Below are positions 51,750-60,944 of a stretch of 64,000 bases of DNA, piece by piece (the stretch's first letter is position 1; each line of letters begins with the position of its first letter). Source of the DNA: Verrucomicrobiota bacterium (GTDB taxonomy: Bacteria; Verrucomicrobiota; Verrucomicrobiia; Opitutales; Opitutaceae); contig JADKHC010000003.1 of the NCBI GenBank assembly GCA_016721945.1, forward strand, positions 1 through 64,000. The letters are read 5' to 3'. Position numbers and translations under genes: made by a program. The notes below the pieces were generated by a model. That model was not told the origin of the DNA, ran no database searches, and was given only the letters and a program-made list of their open reading frames with translations.

Positions 51750-53201
51750 TTAAACCGTGCCGCGGCGTGCTTCAAGCTTCGCGCGGATATCGGCTGCGAT
51801 TTCTCGTGTGATTGGAAAACGCATCACCAGAAGCAGCGCAGCTGTTACGCCGATGAGAGGAATGCCGACCAAGTATCCTTTAATGCCAAGAATGGTAGTA
51901 GCCGTTTGCACGCCGTCCGGCAGCTTGGAATCGAAAGCGATCAGCGGAAGCAGCCAACCGGCCGCACCTGCGCCAAGCGAAAGACCGAGCTTCTGCGTGT
52001 ACGAGGAGCATGCCGAGAACGAGCCCTCGCGACGCTTGCCGGTGTCGATTTCGTCGTAGTCCATGCAATCGGCGCCCATCGAACCAGACAACATCCAGAA
52101 ACCGGCACAAACCAACGCAACGCCACCCGAGTAAATTACCTGTAGCCACGGGGTCGTTGGCGAATAGAGCCACCAACCCGAGGCGTAGGCCGCATAGGCG
52201 AGCAGGCACGTGATGATGGCTGCGTGTTTTTTCCCGTACGCGTTGGCCAATTGGGCGATCCCGAGGGCGCCGATGAATCCGCCAACAGAAGCAGCGACGC
52301 CCATCCAGGTGTTCCAGACTGCAGCTGGCTGTTCGGCGCCGTTACAGACTACGTATCGGGTGGCAATATAACCAAGTGATCCCACCACAGAATTTCCGAG
52401 CGCGAAAGCGAATGTAAACAAAAGTTGGATACGGAATGGACGGCACTTGAGCGTTTCCCAGAATGCCTCCGACAGGCGCACGCGTTCCTGCTTTCGAGAA
52501 ATGACTTGCGCATAATAGCGCTCACGGAGGCTGAAGAACATTATCGAACTAAACAGGATCATGAGCGCACCCAGAAAACAGGTGTAAATCTGAATGCCGA
52601 GCAACGTGTTTGGTTTCATCGGATCGTTGCCGACGGAAGAGGCAAAGCGCAGTCCGGCCCAGGTGGCTACCTGCAAGCCTGCGAAATTGCCAACCTCCAT
52701 GATTTTCTGAATCGCGCCCTTGAACGACATGACACTGCTGCGCTCGTTGTAGTCAGGCGTCATCTCGGCTCCCAAGCTCTGGAAAGCCATATTGAAGCTG
52801 CTCATGAGCGGCACATACAGGATCGAGGAAACGAGCATGTACGCAAAAATCTTCTGCTCACTCCAGTGTGGTGCGATGAAGAGGAAGAGCAGGGGAAGGC
52901 CGAGACCAGCCGCCAAACCTCCGAACAGAAGGAAAGGGCGTCGCCGTCCCCAGCGAGTGCGGGTATTGTCGGACAACCACCCGAAGAACGGGTCGGAGAA
53001 TGCGTCGAGGAGGCGGTTAAGCATCAACGCCGTGCCCACCCAGGCAGGCCGAACGCCAAGGTACGACATAAACACGGCGTATGCAACTCCCGGATACAGC
53101 CAGTGACCCCACATATCCAGGCCTGTGCCCAGGCCGTAAATGATCTTGGATACAACGGGGACTTTGTCGTTAAGTGGGGGTGATGGCGGACGGGGTATCA
53201 T
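51750..53201 (-). CDS. GPH-family sugar:cation symporter (MFS)
   Basis: A 483-residue GPH (glycoside-pentoside-hexuronide) carrier with about 12 membrane helices. Family signs: GLGTGLDMWGHWLYPGVAYAVF, the conserved LDAFSDPFFGWLSDNTRTRWGRRRPFLLFG cation and gate motif (about 70-100), MAFQSLGAEMTPDYNERS before the central loop, and MLSGSMGADCMDYDEIDTGKRREG in the second half. It is intact, unlike its paralogue at 50097-51699. It probably imports mannose- or glucose-based disaccharides into the cytoplasm for the phosphorylases and the epimerase. ATG 53201 follows a CCCC leader; the gene shares strand and direction with the GH130 genes. Confidence 0.88.
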   Translation of the reverse strand: MIPRPPSPPLNDKVPVVSKIIYGLGTGLDMWGHWLYPGVAYAVFMSYLGVRPAWVGTALMLNRLLDAFSDPFFGWLSDNTRTRWGRRRPFLLFGGLAAGLGLPLLFLFIAPHWSEQKIFAYMLVSSILYVPLMSSFNMAFQSLGAEMTPDYNERSSVMSFKGAIQKIMEVGNFAGLQVATWAGLRFASSVGNDPMKPNTLLGIQIYTCFLGALMILFSSIMFFSLRERYYAQVISRKQERVRLSEAFWETLKCRPFRIQLLFTFAFALGNSVVGSLGYIATRYVVCNGAEQPAAVWNTWMGVAASVGGFIGALGIAQLANAYGKKHAAIITCLLAYAAYASGWWLYSPTTPWLQVIYSGGVALVCAGFWMLSGSMGADCMDYDEIDTGKRREGSFSACSSYTQKLGLSLGAGAAGWLLPLIAFDSKLPDGVQTATTILGIKGYLVGIPLIGVTAALLLVMRFPITREIAADIRAKLEARRGTV

Positions 53202-53539
53202 GGGGTTGGAACCGATTTGAGTTTTACTAGGGTAATTGAAAATCCAATACGTGACCTGTCACACTGCACAGGGGTTGAGCGCGGAGAAGAAGATCCTTCC
53301 TTCCTGGCGTCGAAAAACAAGCGCAGTTTTGCAATTACTCGCTTTGCCCCGGGCAAGCCTACTTCGTTTTAGGCGCTTAATGGATCGGTGACGTGATCCA
53401 GAACCGCTGGATCGTCATGAGCACAACCCAACCATGCGCGGTCGCCTTCCACCTGCTGGTGCCGCAACTTATGTCGTGGAACAGCAAACCTGCAGCGGAG
53501 AGGGGAAGAACGCGCATGGAGTTGTCGAAGATAGCCGCC
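53202..53539. other. Intergenic region between GPH symporter and GH130
   Basis: About 340 bases. It holds a perfect 7-base hairpin GATCCAG-AACCG-CTGGATC (53395-53413) with no T-run. No gene, RNA or clear promoter seen; a promoter for the symporter gene is likely here. Confidence 0.4.
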
Positions 53540-54529
53540 TTATCGCTTCAACGGATTGTCCTTAATGAACTGGATGACTTCCTGCGCCTCGCAGAAGCAC
53601 AGGGCGGAAACCGTGTCGGCCGCACCGTAATAAATCGCAATACGTCCCGTCGCCGAGTCGCACAGACAGCCGACCGGGAAACATACGCCAGGGACAAAGC
53701 CCGCGAGTTCGTAGGGAGCCTCCGGGCATAGGAGCGCCTGATTGGCCGAAGCAATCACCTTTGATGGATTCTCCAGATCGAGGAGCATGGCACTCATCGA
53801 GTAGACGAAGCCGTTGCACGTGCCGGTCACGCCGTGATAAAAGAGCAACCAGCCTTCGTTCGTCTCGATGGGCGAAGGGCCAGCACCGATCTTGGTACCC
53901 TGGAACCAAGGCCAGCCGCGTCCCATGATGTGGCGGTGTTTGCCCCAGTAAACCATGTCGGGGCTTTCGCTCACGAAGATGTCGCCGAAGGGCGTGTGAC
54001 CGGTGTCGCTCGGGCGGCTGAGCATGAGATATTTGCCATTCACCTTGCGGGGAAAAAGCACGCCGTTGCGATTATAGGGTAGAAACGCGTTTTCAATTTG
54101 TTCGAAGTTTACGAAGTCGGTCGTCTTCGCGATACCGATGGTCGGGCCGTGATAACCGTTGCACCAAGTGATGTAGTAAATGCCGTCGACTAATGTAACG
54201 CGCGGATCGTAGGCGTATTCGTGGCGGCTCACCTCCGGGTCGTCACATTTGAACTCGATGGGCTTGGGCTCGAAGGTCCATTTCAATCCATCCGGACTGC
54301 GGCCGACATGCAGATGCGGCACGCGATCCATGCCTTCGGTGCGGAACACGCCGATGAATTTACCTTCGAACGCGACGACAGCGCTGTTGTAGATGCCGGT
54401 CACGCGAGGCAGCGGACGGCGTCCGATGACAGGATTTGCGTCGTAGCGCCAGACGGTGTCTGGATTGCCTGCAGGTTTTGGCTGCCAGGGCAGGTTAGGG
54501 ATGGCCGGTCCAGTGATGACTAACTTCAT
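53540..54529 (-). CDS. GH130 phosphorylase, mannooligosaccharide type (GH130_2-like)
   Basis: A 329-residue inverting phosphorylase that uses inorganic phosphate to split beta-1,4-mannosidic bonds, giving mannose 1-phosphate. It lacks a signal peptide, so it acts in the cytoplasm. Family segments: VWRYDANPVIGRRPLPRVTG, FEGKFIGVFRTEG, HEYAYDPRVTLVDGIYYITWCNGYHGPT, NRNGVLFPRKVNGKYLMLSRPSD, IGAGPSPIETNEGWLLFYHG, and GRIAIYYGAADT. It closely resembles the gut-bacterial GH130 enzyme Uhgb_MP, which acts on mannooligosaccharides and mannosyl-GlcNAc. Here the nearby mannosyl-glucose phosphorylase favours mannan. Fine specificity is not certain. Confidence 0.9.
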   Translation of the reverse strand: MKLVITGPAIPNLPWQPKPAGNPDTVWRYDANPVIGRRPLPRVTGIYNSAVVAFEGKFIGVFRTEGMDRVPHLHVGRSPDGLKWTFEPKPIEFKCDDPEVSRHEYAYDPRVTLVDGIYYITWCNGYHGPTIGIAKTTDFVNFEQIENAFLPYNRNGVLFPRKVNGKYLMLSRPSDTGHTPFGDIFVSESPDMVYWGKHRHIMGRGWPWFQGTKIGAGPSPIETNEGWLLFYHGVTGTCNGFVYSMSAMLLDLENPSKVIASANQALLCPEAPYELAGFVPGVCFPVGCLCDSATGRIAIYYGAADTVSALCFCEAQEVIQFIKDNPLKR

Positions 54530-54655
54530 AATGTTTTTGGTTAGGTGGGGATTTTAGCGAAAGGGGCGTTGCCTGAAAACTCAGTCTCAGGTTAACCGGT
54601 CGTAATCGGTCAGGGGAGGAGAGTGGTTGCGCGTAAATTGAGACCGATTTCCGCT

Positions 54656-55885
54656 TTAACCGAGGAGTGTTTTATTCGCACTTATGAGTGCGAGTCGCTG
54701 ATCGACACATTTACGCGTAGTTAGGCCGTCCTCAGGAGTGTTAAGGCACCAGTCGACAAGCTTGGCAACGTTAGTGCGTGCAGCGTAGCAGCGCGTATCC
54801 GAACCACCGTAATACATGATCACGGTGCGCTGCTTGTCAGGGAATTCGACCCAGCCGTTGGTAAAAGTAACATTGGAAACGTCGCCAACTCGCTCGGAAT
54901 AGTGGGGTGAAACGATATGACCGCCCGGGCGGGCGATAACCTTCGCAGGGTCTTCGAGCGAAGTCATAAACATATACATCACATAGCGCAGACCGGCGGC
55001 ACAACCACGAACACCGTGAGCGAGATGCAGCCATCCTTTGTCGGTTTTTATCGGTGCTGGTCCCTGGCCGTTCTTCACTTCCTTAATGGTATGGTAGGCG
55101 CGGGAATCGATGATTTTTTCCGGACCCGTTACACCGGTGGTGATATCCTTGCAGAGCGTCCAGCCGATGCCGCCCCCAGAGCCGACATCGATGAAGCCGT
55201 CCATCGGACGAGTGTAGAATGCATACTGGCCATCGACGAATTCAGGATGGAGGACGACGTTGCGCTGCTGGCTGGCCGGTGTCTTCAGGTTCGGCAACCG
55301 ATCCCATTTCTTGAAATCCTTCGTGCGGACCATGCCTGCTTGAGCGACGGCGGAGGAAAGATCTCCGGGGGCGGCGTTGGGATCTTTAGACTCGGAACAG
55401 AAAACACCGTAGATCCAACCATCCTGATGGAAGGTCACGCGCATATCGTAGAGATTGGTTTCGCCCGGCATCTCAGGGATGTCGCAGGGCGCGTCCCAGA
55501 AACGGAAGTTATCCACGCCGTTCTTTGATTCAGCGATGGCAAAAAAGCTTTTGCGGTCTGCGCCCTCGACGCGGGCGACAAGATGAGCTTTGCCTTTCCA
55601 AAAGAATGCTCCGGGGTTGTAGGCACCTCCGACACCGAGGCGTTCCATGAAAAACGGATTGGTCTTCGGATTAAAATCGTAGCGCCATTCCAATGGTATG
55701 TGGTGAGCGGTTAGGACCGGGAACTTGAAGCGTTCGTAGACGCCGTTTTCCCAGGAGGTTTCGACGGGGTTCTTACGTTTGAGAAATGCCTCGTGGGCAG
55801 CGCGCACGGTTTTGACGCTGGCCGTGAAAGCCGAGGAGCGTTTTGCGGAGGGCGTTTTTTTGGTCGAGGAAGATGTCTTTTTCAT
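54656..55885 (-). CDS. 4-O-beta-D-mannosyl-D-glucose phosphorylase (GH130_1)
   Basis: A 409-residue cytoplasmic GH130_1 enzyme that phosphorolyses mannosyl-glucose to mannose 1-phosphate and glucose. It resembles the Bacteroides fragilis MGP enzyme in nearly every block: HIPLEWRYDFNPKTNPFFMERLG, AHLVARVEGADRKSFFAIAESKNG, YDMRVTFHQDGWIYGVFCSE, GDLSSAVAQAGMVRTKDFKKW, QQRNVVLHPEFVDGQYAFYTRP, TDKGWLHLAHGVRGCAAGLRYVMY. The lysine-rich N-terminus (about 40 residues) is longer than usual and not a signal peptide. The ATG overlaps the epimerase stop by four bases, as expected for coupled steps of one pathway. Confidence 0.94.
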   Translation of the reverse strand: MKKTSSSTKKTPSAKRSSAFTASVKTVRAAHEAFLKRKNPVETSWENGVYERFKFPVLTAHHIPLEWRYDFNPKTNPFFMERLGVGGAYNPGAFFWKGKAHLVARVEGADRKSFFAIAESKNGVDNFRFWDAPCDIPEMPGETNLYDMRVTFHQDGWIYGVFCSESKDPNAAPGDLSSAVAQAGMVRTKDFKKWDRLPNLKTPASQQRNVVLHPEFVDGQYAFYTRPMDGFIDVGSGGGIGWTLCKDITTGVTGPEKIIDSRAYHTIKEVKNGQGPAPIKTDKGWLHLAHGVRGCAAGLRYVMYMFMTSLEDPAKVIARPGGHIVSPHYSERVGDVSNVTFTNGWVEFPDKQRTVIMYYGGSDTRCYAARTNVAKLVDWCLNTPEDGLTTRKCVDQRLALISANKTLLG

Positions 55886-57126
55886 GCGAACAAGAATGGT
55901 CGTTTGGATGATTGAGCTGCTGCGGCGATCGCGCGTAAACGACTCGCGGCCTCGATGCAGGTGCGGCCGTTATGGTAGGGGCATTTCCAAAAACTCACCT
56001 TGAGCTGATACTGTAAGAGGGAGCCATCGCGGGTCACACCTCGGAACCACTCGCCATGCTCTTTATCAACCAGCTTGGACTCAATAAAATCCCAGCAACG
56101 AAGCGCGGCCTGCAGGTAACGCTCGTCGTTGCAGTACTGATACGCGTTCAGGAAACCGACGACCGCTTCGGCTTGGGGCCACCATTCTTTATTGGAGTCG
56201 GTGATTTTACCCGCACGTCCTTCATTATAGATTGCGCCATCGCTATCGAGGCCCTCAACCAAGGTGACATCGGCAATTTTCTGGATGATCGGAGTCAGGC
56301 GCGACAACAACGTTGCGTCGCCAAGGACTTCCGCTGCCTCCATCAGGAGCCAGCTGGCTTCGATGTCGTGCCCGTAGGAAACGGCATCGGAGCGCGGCGT
56401 CCAATCTTTGGCGAAAAACAGATTCAAATGATGCGTGGTCGGGCTAAGGATTTTGCCCAACATGATTTCAATTAGTTCGGTTTGGCTCTGCTTGAGTTTT
56501 GCATCGGGCCACACCCGCATGAGATTCGTGAAAGCCTCCATGACGTGCAGGTGGGTGTTTTGCGATTTAGGCTCGTTTAGGTCCACGACGCTCAACCGCA
56601 CGTCATCGATGTTTTTCCACTCACGTGAGAAAGCCTCAAAGTATCCGCCCGCTTCAGGGTCTTTGGCGTGACTTTCGAGCAACTGGAAAAGTTCGATGGC
56701 CTGCTGACGTGGTGCGGAAAGGCCCGAGGCCGAATGGTATTCGGCGAGCGCGTAAATAGCAAAAGCCTGGCCGTAGACTTGTTTCCTGGTTTGCAGTGGT
56801 TTTCCATCGGATCCAATCGACCAGAAATATCCACCGAATTCCTGATCACGGAAATTATTCTCAAGATCGGCGTAGGCCAAGTGGGCCATGTCGAGATATT
56901 CGGGATTATGGTATTTCCTGTAGGCCGATGAATAGGTCCAGAGGACACGCGAACTGAGCAGGGCACCACGTGCGGCCGAAGGATCTTTACGCAGGTCGTT
57001 CGTAAGCGAGCCCTCAATCGTGCCATGCTCACGATTAACCGCATGTTGTATCCAAAAAGGCAGGATGTTTTGCGTTAGTTCGGCTTCAATCCGAGCCGCA
57101 TAGGCATGAGCTATTTTAGGATCCAT
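55882..57126 (-). CDS. Cellobiose 2-epimerase (AGE family)
   Basis: A 414-residue N-acylglucosamine 2-epimerase-family protein with the (alpha/alpha)6 barrel. It converts beta-1,4-linked disaccharides at the reducing end: mannobiose to mannosyl-glucose and cellobiose to glucosyl-mannose. Seen: MDPKIAHAYAARIEAELTQN, RVLWTYSSAYRKY, FGGYFWSIGSDGKPLQTRKQVYGQAFAIYALAEYH, and the catalytic-type histidines in NTHLHVMEAF (about 191), SYGHDIEASWLLMEAA (about 249) and KEHGEWFRG (about 373). The strong match to the cellobiose-epimerase branch, and the coupled MGP gene, make this assignment likely. It lies between GH94 (18 bases upstream) and MGP. Confidence 0.92.
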   Translation of the reverse strand: MDPKIAHAYAARIEAELTQNILPFWIQHAVNREHGTIEGSLTNDLRKDPSAARGALLSSRVLWTYSSAYRKYHNPEYLDMAHLAYADLENNFRDQEFGGYFWSIGSDGKPLQTRKQVYGQAFAIYALAEYHSASGLSAPRQQAIELFQLLESHAKDPEAGGYFEAFSREWKNIDDVRLSVVDLNEPKSQNTHLHVMEAFTNLMRVWPDAKLKQSQTELIEIMLGKILSPTTHHLNLFFAKDWTPRSDAVSYGHDIEASWLLMEAAEVLGDATLLSRLTPIIQKIADVTLVEGLDSDGAIYNEGRAGKITDSNKEWWPQAEAVVGFLNAYQYCNDERYLQAALRCWDFIESKLVDKEHGEWFRGVTRDGSLLQYQLKVSFWKCPYHNGRTCIEAASRLRAIAAAAQSSKRPFLFA

Positions 57127-57144
57127 GAGGTGGAGGTGCGTTGA

Positions 57145-59535
57145 TCAGCCAAGAATCACGACGATGCGGCTGTTCTCACGAAGCGCCTCCGCGGGTAGCA
57201 GATTATCGCCGACGAACGATTTGCCATCGACAACGATTTCTTTGACGCCACGGGAAACACCGGACGGGTTGCGTACTTCAATGTTGATGTTTTTACCACG
57301 GAAATGACGGCGCATGCTAAACCCCGGCCAATTCTTGGGAATGCACGGATCAATTCTGAGCCCGTTGACTTCCGGGCGCACGCCGAGGATCCAGTGCGTC
57401 GCACTATAATAGGCCCACGAGGCCGTGCCGGAGAGCCAGGGTACGCGGGAAGCGCCTTCGTTGCGGTTGAATTTTGAATACGTCGTTTGGCAATGAACGT
57501 AGGGCTCGATTTGGCGGATTTCTGCGCGGTCGTTATAGGCCGAAGGCAGAAAGGCGCGATAGTACTCGTAGGCTTGATCGCCATCGCCCTGCATGCACTC
57601 GGCAATGACGCCCCAGCTTTGCGTGTGTGAAAAAATGCCGGCGTTTTCTTTGATGCCAGAATTAAACAACGTGGCGCGCATGACGTCGCGGTCCGCTTTG
57701 ATAAACGGTGGAGCGCACAACATCACGCCATAGGGCGTAGCGAGGCGTTCCTTCATGGTTTGCATCGCAGTTTTCGCCTGCTCCGCTGTAGCCGCGCCGC
57801 TCATAACCGCCCAGACTTGGGTGTTCATGTAGACCTGGCCTTCGGGAAAATTCTTCGTTCCGAAAACGAATCCATCCTGGCCAATCGCCCAGATGAACCA
57901 CTCGCCATCCCAGCAAACTTTTTGAATTATCTCGTCGAGCTTTTTGAGTTCAGCTCGGGCCCATGTTGCCTCAGCAGGTTGGTTAAGTTGATCGGCGATA
58001 CCCGCGTAAACATCCAGACCAAGCCTTACCTGAAACGCAACAAACACACTTTCGCCGCGGTAGCCAAGGCGGATGCAGTCGTTCCAGTCGGCGGCGAGAC
58101 CGCAGGGCAGGCCGTTACGGCCGGTTCGTTCCAAATTGAACTCCAGTGCGCGTCGCAGGTGTTTGAATACAGTCGCCTCTCCGCAGTCGGCGTAGGGGAG
58201 CATCTTGTTGTAGAAACCGATGTCGCCCGTTTCCGCAACGTAGGCAGGAACCGCATTAAAGAACCAAAGACAGTCATCACTGCGATATTCCTCATCCGGT
58301 GGTGCCTTCTCGTTACCCGGGCGGTGGGAGAATGGCTTGATCACTGGAATCGCGCCGCCATTTGACAACTGACCCGTCAGCATGATTTCGAGACGTGGTT
58401 TCACGCCTTCGCGCAAGAGCGGAATGGCACCGAGCATATCCTGCACCGTGTCGCGGAAGCCGAGGCCGTCACGTTCGCCGTTGTAGATGAGCGAAGCGGA
58501 ACGCGACCACGCAAAAGTGATGAGCGTGTTGTAGGCATTCCAGACATTGACCATGTGGTCGAATTCCTTGTCGGGAGTCTCGACCTGAAGCGATGACAGC
58601 GGCGCATGCCAGGCGGCTTTCAGTTTCTGAAGCTCCTGCTCGCAACGTGCCGCGTTTCCAAATTCGGCAACCGTTCTACGTCCGTGTGTATCGGGTGTTC
58701 CAATACCGAGCAGCACGATGATTTCCCGGGTTTCGCCGGGTGCGAGATTCAAGTCGGCCTTGAGCGTGCCGCAGGTGTTGTCGCCTTCAGCGAGAAAGTT
58801 GGAGCAGTCGCCTTTAACCACGACTTCCGGCGCAGCATAACCACCGTAACTTCCCAAGAAACGCTCACGCACCGTTTCGTAACCAGCCAGAGGCGCTCCG
58901 GTCAGCGTCATCCAAGTGCGGGCGCAACCCGTCAGATCCTTGCCGTCAAAATCGTAGTGGGGGTTGCAGGCAATCCCGAGGATACCGTCTTCCATCGAGG
59001 CGCGTGTGATGAACTGCGAGTACTGGAGATTAACCAGATCCTGGAACGTGTCCCAAAGGTTCGCGAATTCACAATAGGTGAAAACGGAGAGCGAGCGCGG
59101 GCGGTCCGATTTATTAGTGATCTTCAACCGCCAGTATTCGAAAGTCTGACCGAGTGGAACGAAGTAGGTCGATTCCGTCTCTATGCCCGCATAGCTCGAG
59201 GTGATAACGGTGTAGGCCGTGCCGTGGCGACAGGTGCTTTTGTAGCTATCGAGCGGTTTGGCTACCGGCTGCCATGAGGTGCTCCAAAAATCGCCGCCCT
59301 CGTTGTCGCGCAGGTAAAAGTACCGACCAGGCTGATCCAGCGGCATGCCGTTGAAACGCATCCGAAGAAACCGGCCAGTCGCGCCGCTCTTATAAAAGGA
59401 ATAACCGCCGGCGTGATTGGTGATGATTGCGCCGTATTCGGTCGAACCCAGGTAATTGCTCCACGGACGGGGCGTGTCCGGGCGGGTTATGACATATTCT
59501 CGCGCGTTGTCGTCGAAGTATCCGTAACTGGCCAT
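57145..59535 (-). CDS. GH94 cellobiose phosphorylase-like enzyme
   Basis: A 796-residue cytoplasmic GH94 phosphorylase (formerly GT36). It splits cellobiose or a related beta-glucoside with phosphate to glucose 1-phosphate. Segments: YGYFDDNAREYVITRPDTPRPW, TEYGAIITNHAGGYSFYKS, ENAGIFSHTQSWGVIAECMQGDGDQAYEYYRAF, and DWNDCIRLGYRGESVFVAFQ with the catalytic Asp (about 482). The C-terminal PYVHCQTTYSKFNRNEGASRVPWLSGTASWAY is typical. Its start overlaps the CE7 reading frame by 49 bases. Together with the epimerase it would degrade cellobiose parts of glucomannan. Specificity within GH94 (cellobiose, cellodextrin, laminaribiose) cannot be read with certainty. Confidence 0.9.
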   Translation of the reverse strand: MASYGYFDDNAREYVITRPDTPRPWSNYLGSTEYGAIITNHAGGYSFYKSGATGRFLRMRFNGMPLDQPGRYFYLRDNEGGDFWSTSWQPVAKPLDSYKSTCRHGTAYTVITSSYAGIETESTYFVPLGQTFEYWRLKITNKSDRPRSLSVFTYCEFANLWDTFQDLVNLQYSQFITRASMEDGILGIACNPHYDFDGKDLTGCARTWMTLTGAPLAGYETVRERFLGSYGGYAAPEVVVKGDCSNFLAEGDNTCGTLKADLNLAPGETREIIVLLGIGTPDTHGRRTVAEFGNAARCEQELQKLKAAWHAPLSSLQVETPDKEFDHMVNVWNAYNTLITFAWSRSASLIYNGERDGLGFRDTVQDMLGAIPLLREGVKPRLEIMLTGQLSNGGAIPVIKPFSHRPGNEKAPPDEEYRSDDCLWFFNAVPAYVAETGDIGFYNKMLPYADCGEATVFKHLRRALEFNLERTGRNGLPCGLAADWNDCIRLGYRGESVFVAFQVRLGLDVYAGIADQLNQPAEATWARAELKKLDEIIQKVCWDGEWFIWAIGQDGFVFGTKNFPEGQVYMNTQVWAVMSGAATAEQAKTAMQTMKERLATPYGVMLCAPPFIKADRDVMRATLFNSGIKENAGIFSHTQSWGVIAECMQGDGDQAYEYYRAFLPSAYNDRAEIRQIEPYVHCQTTYSKFNRNEGASRVPWLSGTASWAYYSATHWILGVRPEVNGLRIDPCIPKNWPGFSMRRHFRGKNINIEVRNPSGVSRGVKEIVVDGKSFVGDNLLPAEALRENSRIVVILG

Positions 59536-60944
59536 AATAGGTAAATATTAAGAGGACTGAAGTTTGTCGTTCCTGCGTGAGAGCGCCTTATTTTAGGCCC
59601 AAGAAATTTCACGACCCAGGCGTTGATCGCTTCGCCTTGTTCTGCGGTATAACTATGAGCCAGCTCTAAGGTAAGGCCAAGCTCCTTGGGCGCGCGAATC
59701 TCGTTGTAAGCGGCGTAGATCGAGGTCGGCGGGCAAACGTCATCGTTGTATCCCCAAATATAATACCCGGGCACTTTTATGCGGCGCGCAAAATTAACGG
59801 TGTCGTAGTACGTGGTGGTCGTGATCTTGGCTGGAGTGGCGTGAACGGAAGCCTTTCCTGTTGCGTCATCGGGCTGGAAAGGCCGAGGCCAGCCACCGGC
59901 GCGTCCGTTGAGATCGCCAGTGACGTCACAGAAAGCCGGGTGCGTAGCGGCCAGACCCGTCACGCGCGAATCCAGTGCGGCGGTGACGATCGAGAGCTGT
60001 CCACCTTGACTAGCGCCCATCACCAAAAGATTTTTCCCATCCCACATTTCGCGACTAGTGAGAAAATCATTGGCGCGCAGACAACTCAGATAAACACGGC
60101 GGTAGTAAAACGTGTCCTTGTTATCCAAGTTGAAAAGCCAGTAGTAGCAAAGTGGTCCCGCCATAAGTGAGTCATAAACTTCCTGCTGCATATTAACGGG
60201 AACGCCGTGAATGCCGATCTCAAGCGTGATGACCCCGCGAGCCGCGAGGCCTTTGTCCCCGGTGTACGGACGTATCCCTGCACCGGGTACGCGCAGGATA
60301 GCTGGATAACGCCCAGGAGCTTTCGGCTCGCACAAGATGCCGTAGATTCGAGCTGGCGATTGCGTCCAGTTCGGGCCGACGGTCCGGAAACTGACGTGGT
60401 AAACGTTCACATTGTCGGTACAGGCATCCGGAAGAAGTGTGAGACGCGGTTCAATGGGTAGTCCGGAAAGTTCGGACTTCCCGGCTTGCCAGAAAGTGTC
60501 GAAGTCAGCTGGTTCGGTTTGAGTCGCTTTGATCTTTTGCGGAGAAAATGCCGCCGTGCCTGCTCCCTTGTAAGTGCGACCGGCAACCTGCGTTGTCACC
60601 GTGCAGCGAATGAACCCCGGCTGCGTCAGTGTGCCGCCATCGATTACCAAGCCATCCGCCGGGACCGCAGCAGTCTTCGATGCAACCGGCATCATTTCCT
60701 GGCCCACTGTGTAGTTGACGGAAATATTCTCAATCGGCTCATTGTCGGCGGTGACCATGACCTTGAAACGCGCAGGCTCGCCGGTGGTATAAGTCCAGTC
60801 ACGATGATCGGGGGCGACGCGTATTTGAACTGTGGCTACACGAGCGTTGGCTCCGGGCGGGACCGGTGTGATAATTTCTGCGGCTGGCAGTACAGGAACG
60901 CAGAGCAAGACGCTAAGAAACAGCAGTGTTTTTGGTGTAAACAT
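59487..60944 (-). CDS. CE7-type acetyl xylan esterase, exported
   Basis: A 485-residue exported esterase (signal MFTPKTLLFLSVLLCVPVLPAA). An N-terminal Ig-like domain (about 35-135; ATVQIRVAPDHRDWTYTTGEPARFKVMVT) precedes the AXE1/CE7 alpha/beta-hydrolase with RVPGAGIRPYTGDKGLAARGVITLEIG, nucleophile elbow GASQGGQL (about 317), acid in ICGYNDDVCPP-like IWGYNDDVC and His in LAHSYTAEQGEAINAW. The normal CE7 end would be near FLGLK; here the frame runs on for about 30 residues into the GH94 gene. A single extra G near 59589 would explain that. It probably removes acetyl groups from hemicellulose, including glucomannan. Confidence 0.85.
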   Translation of the reverse strand: MFTPKTLLFLSVLLCVPVLPAAEIITPVPPGANARVATVQIRVAPDHRDWTYTTGEPARFKVMVTADNEPIENISVNYTVGQEMMPVASKTAAVPADGLVIDGGTLTQPGFIRCTVTTQVAGRTYKGAGTAAFSPQKIKATQTEPADFDTFWQAGKSELSGLPIEPRLTLLPDACTDNVNVYHVSFRTVGPNWTQSPARIYGILCEPKAPGRYPAILRVPGAGIRPYTGDKGLAARGVITLEIGIHGVPVNMQQEVYDSLMAGPLCYYWLFNLDNKDTFYYRRVYLSCLRANDFLTSREMWDGKNLLVMGASQGGQLSIVTAALDSRVTGLAATHPAFCDVTGDLNGRAGGWPRPFQPDDATGKASVHATPAKITTTTYYDTVNFARRIKVPGYYIWGYNDDVCPPTSIYAAYNEIRAPKELGLTLELAHSYTAEQGEAINAWVVKFLGPKIRRSHAGTTNFSPLNIYLLWPVTDTSTTTRENMS

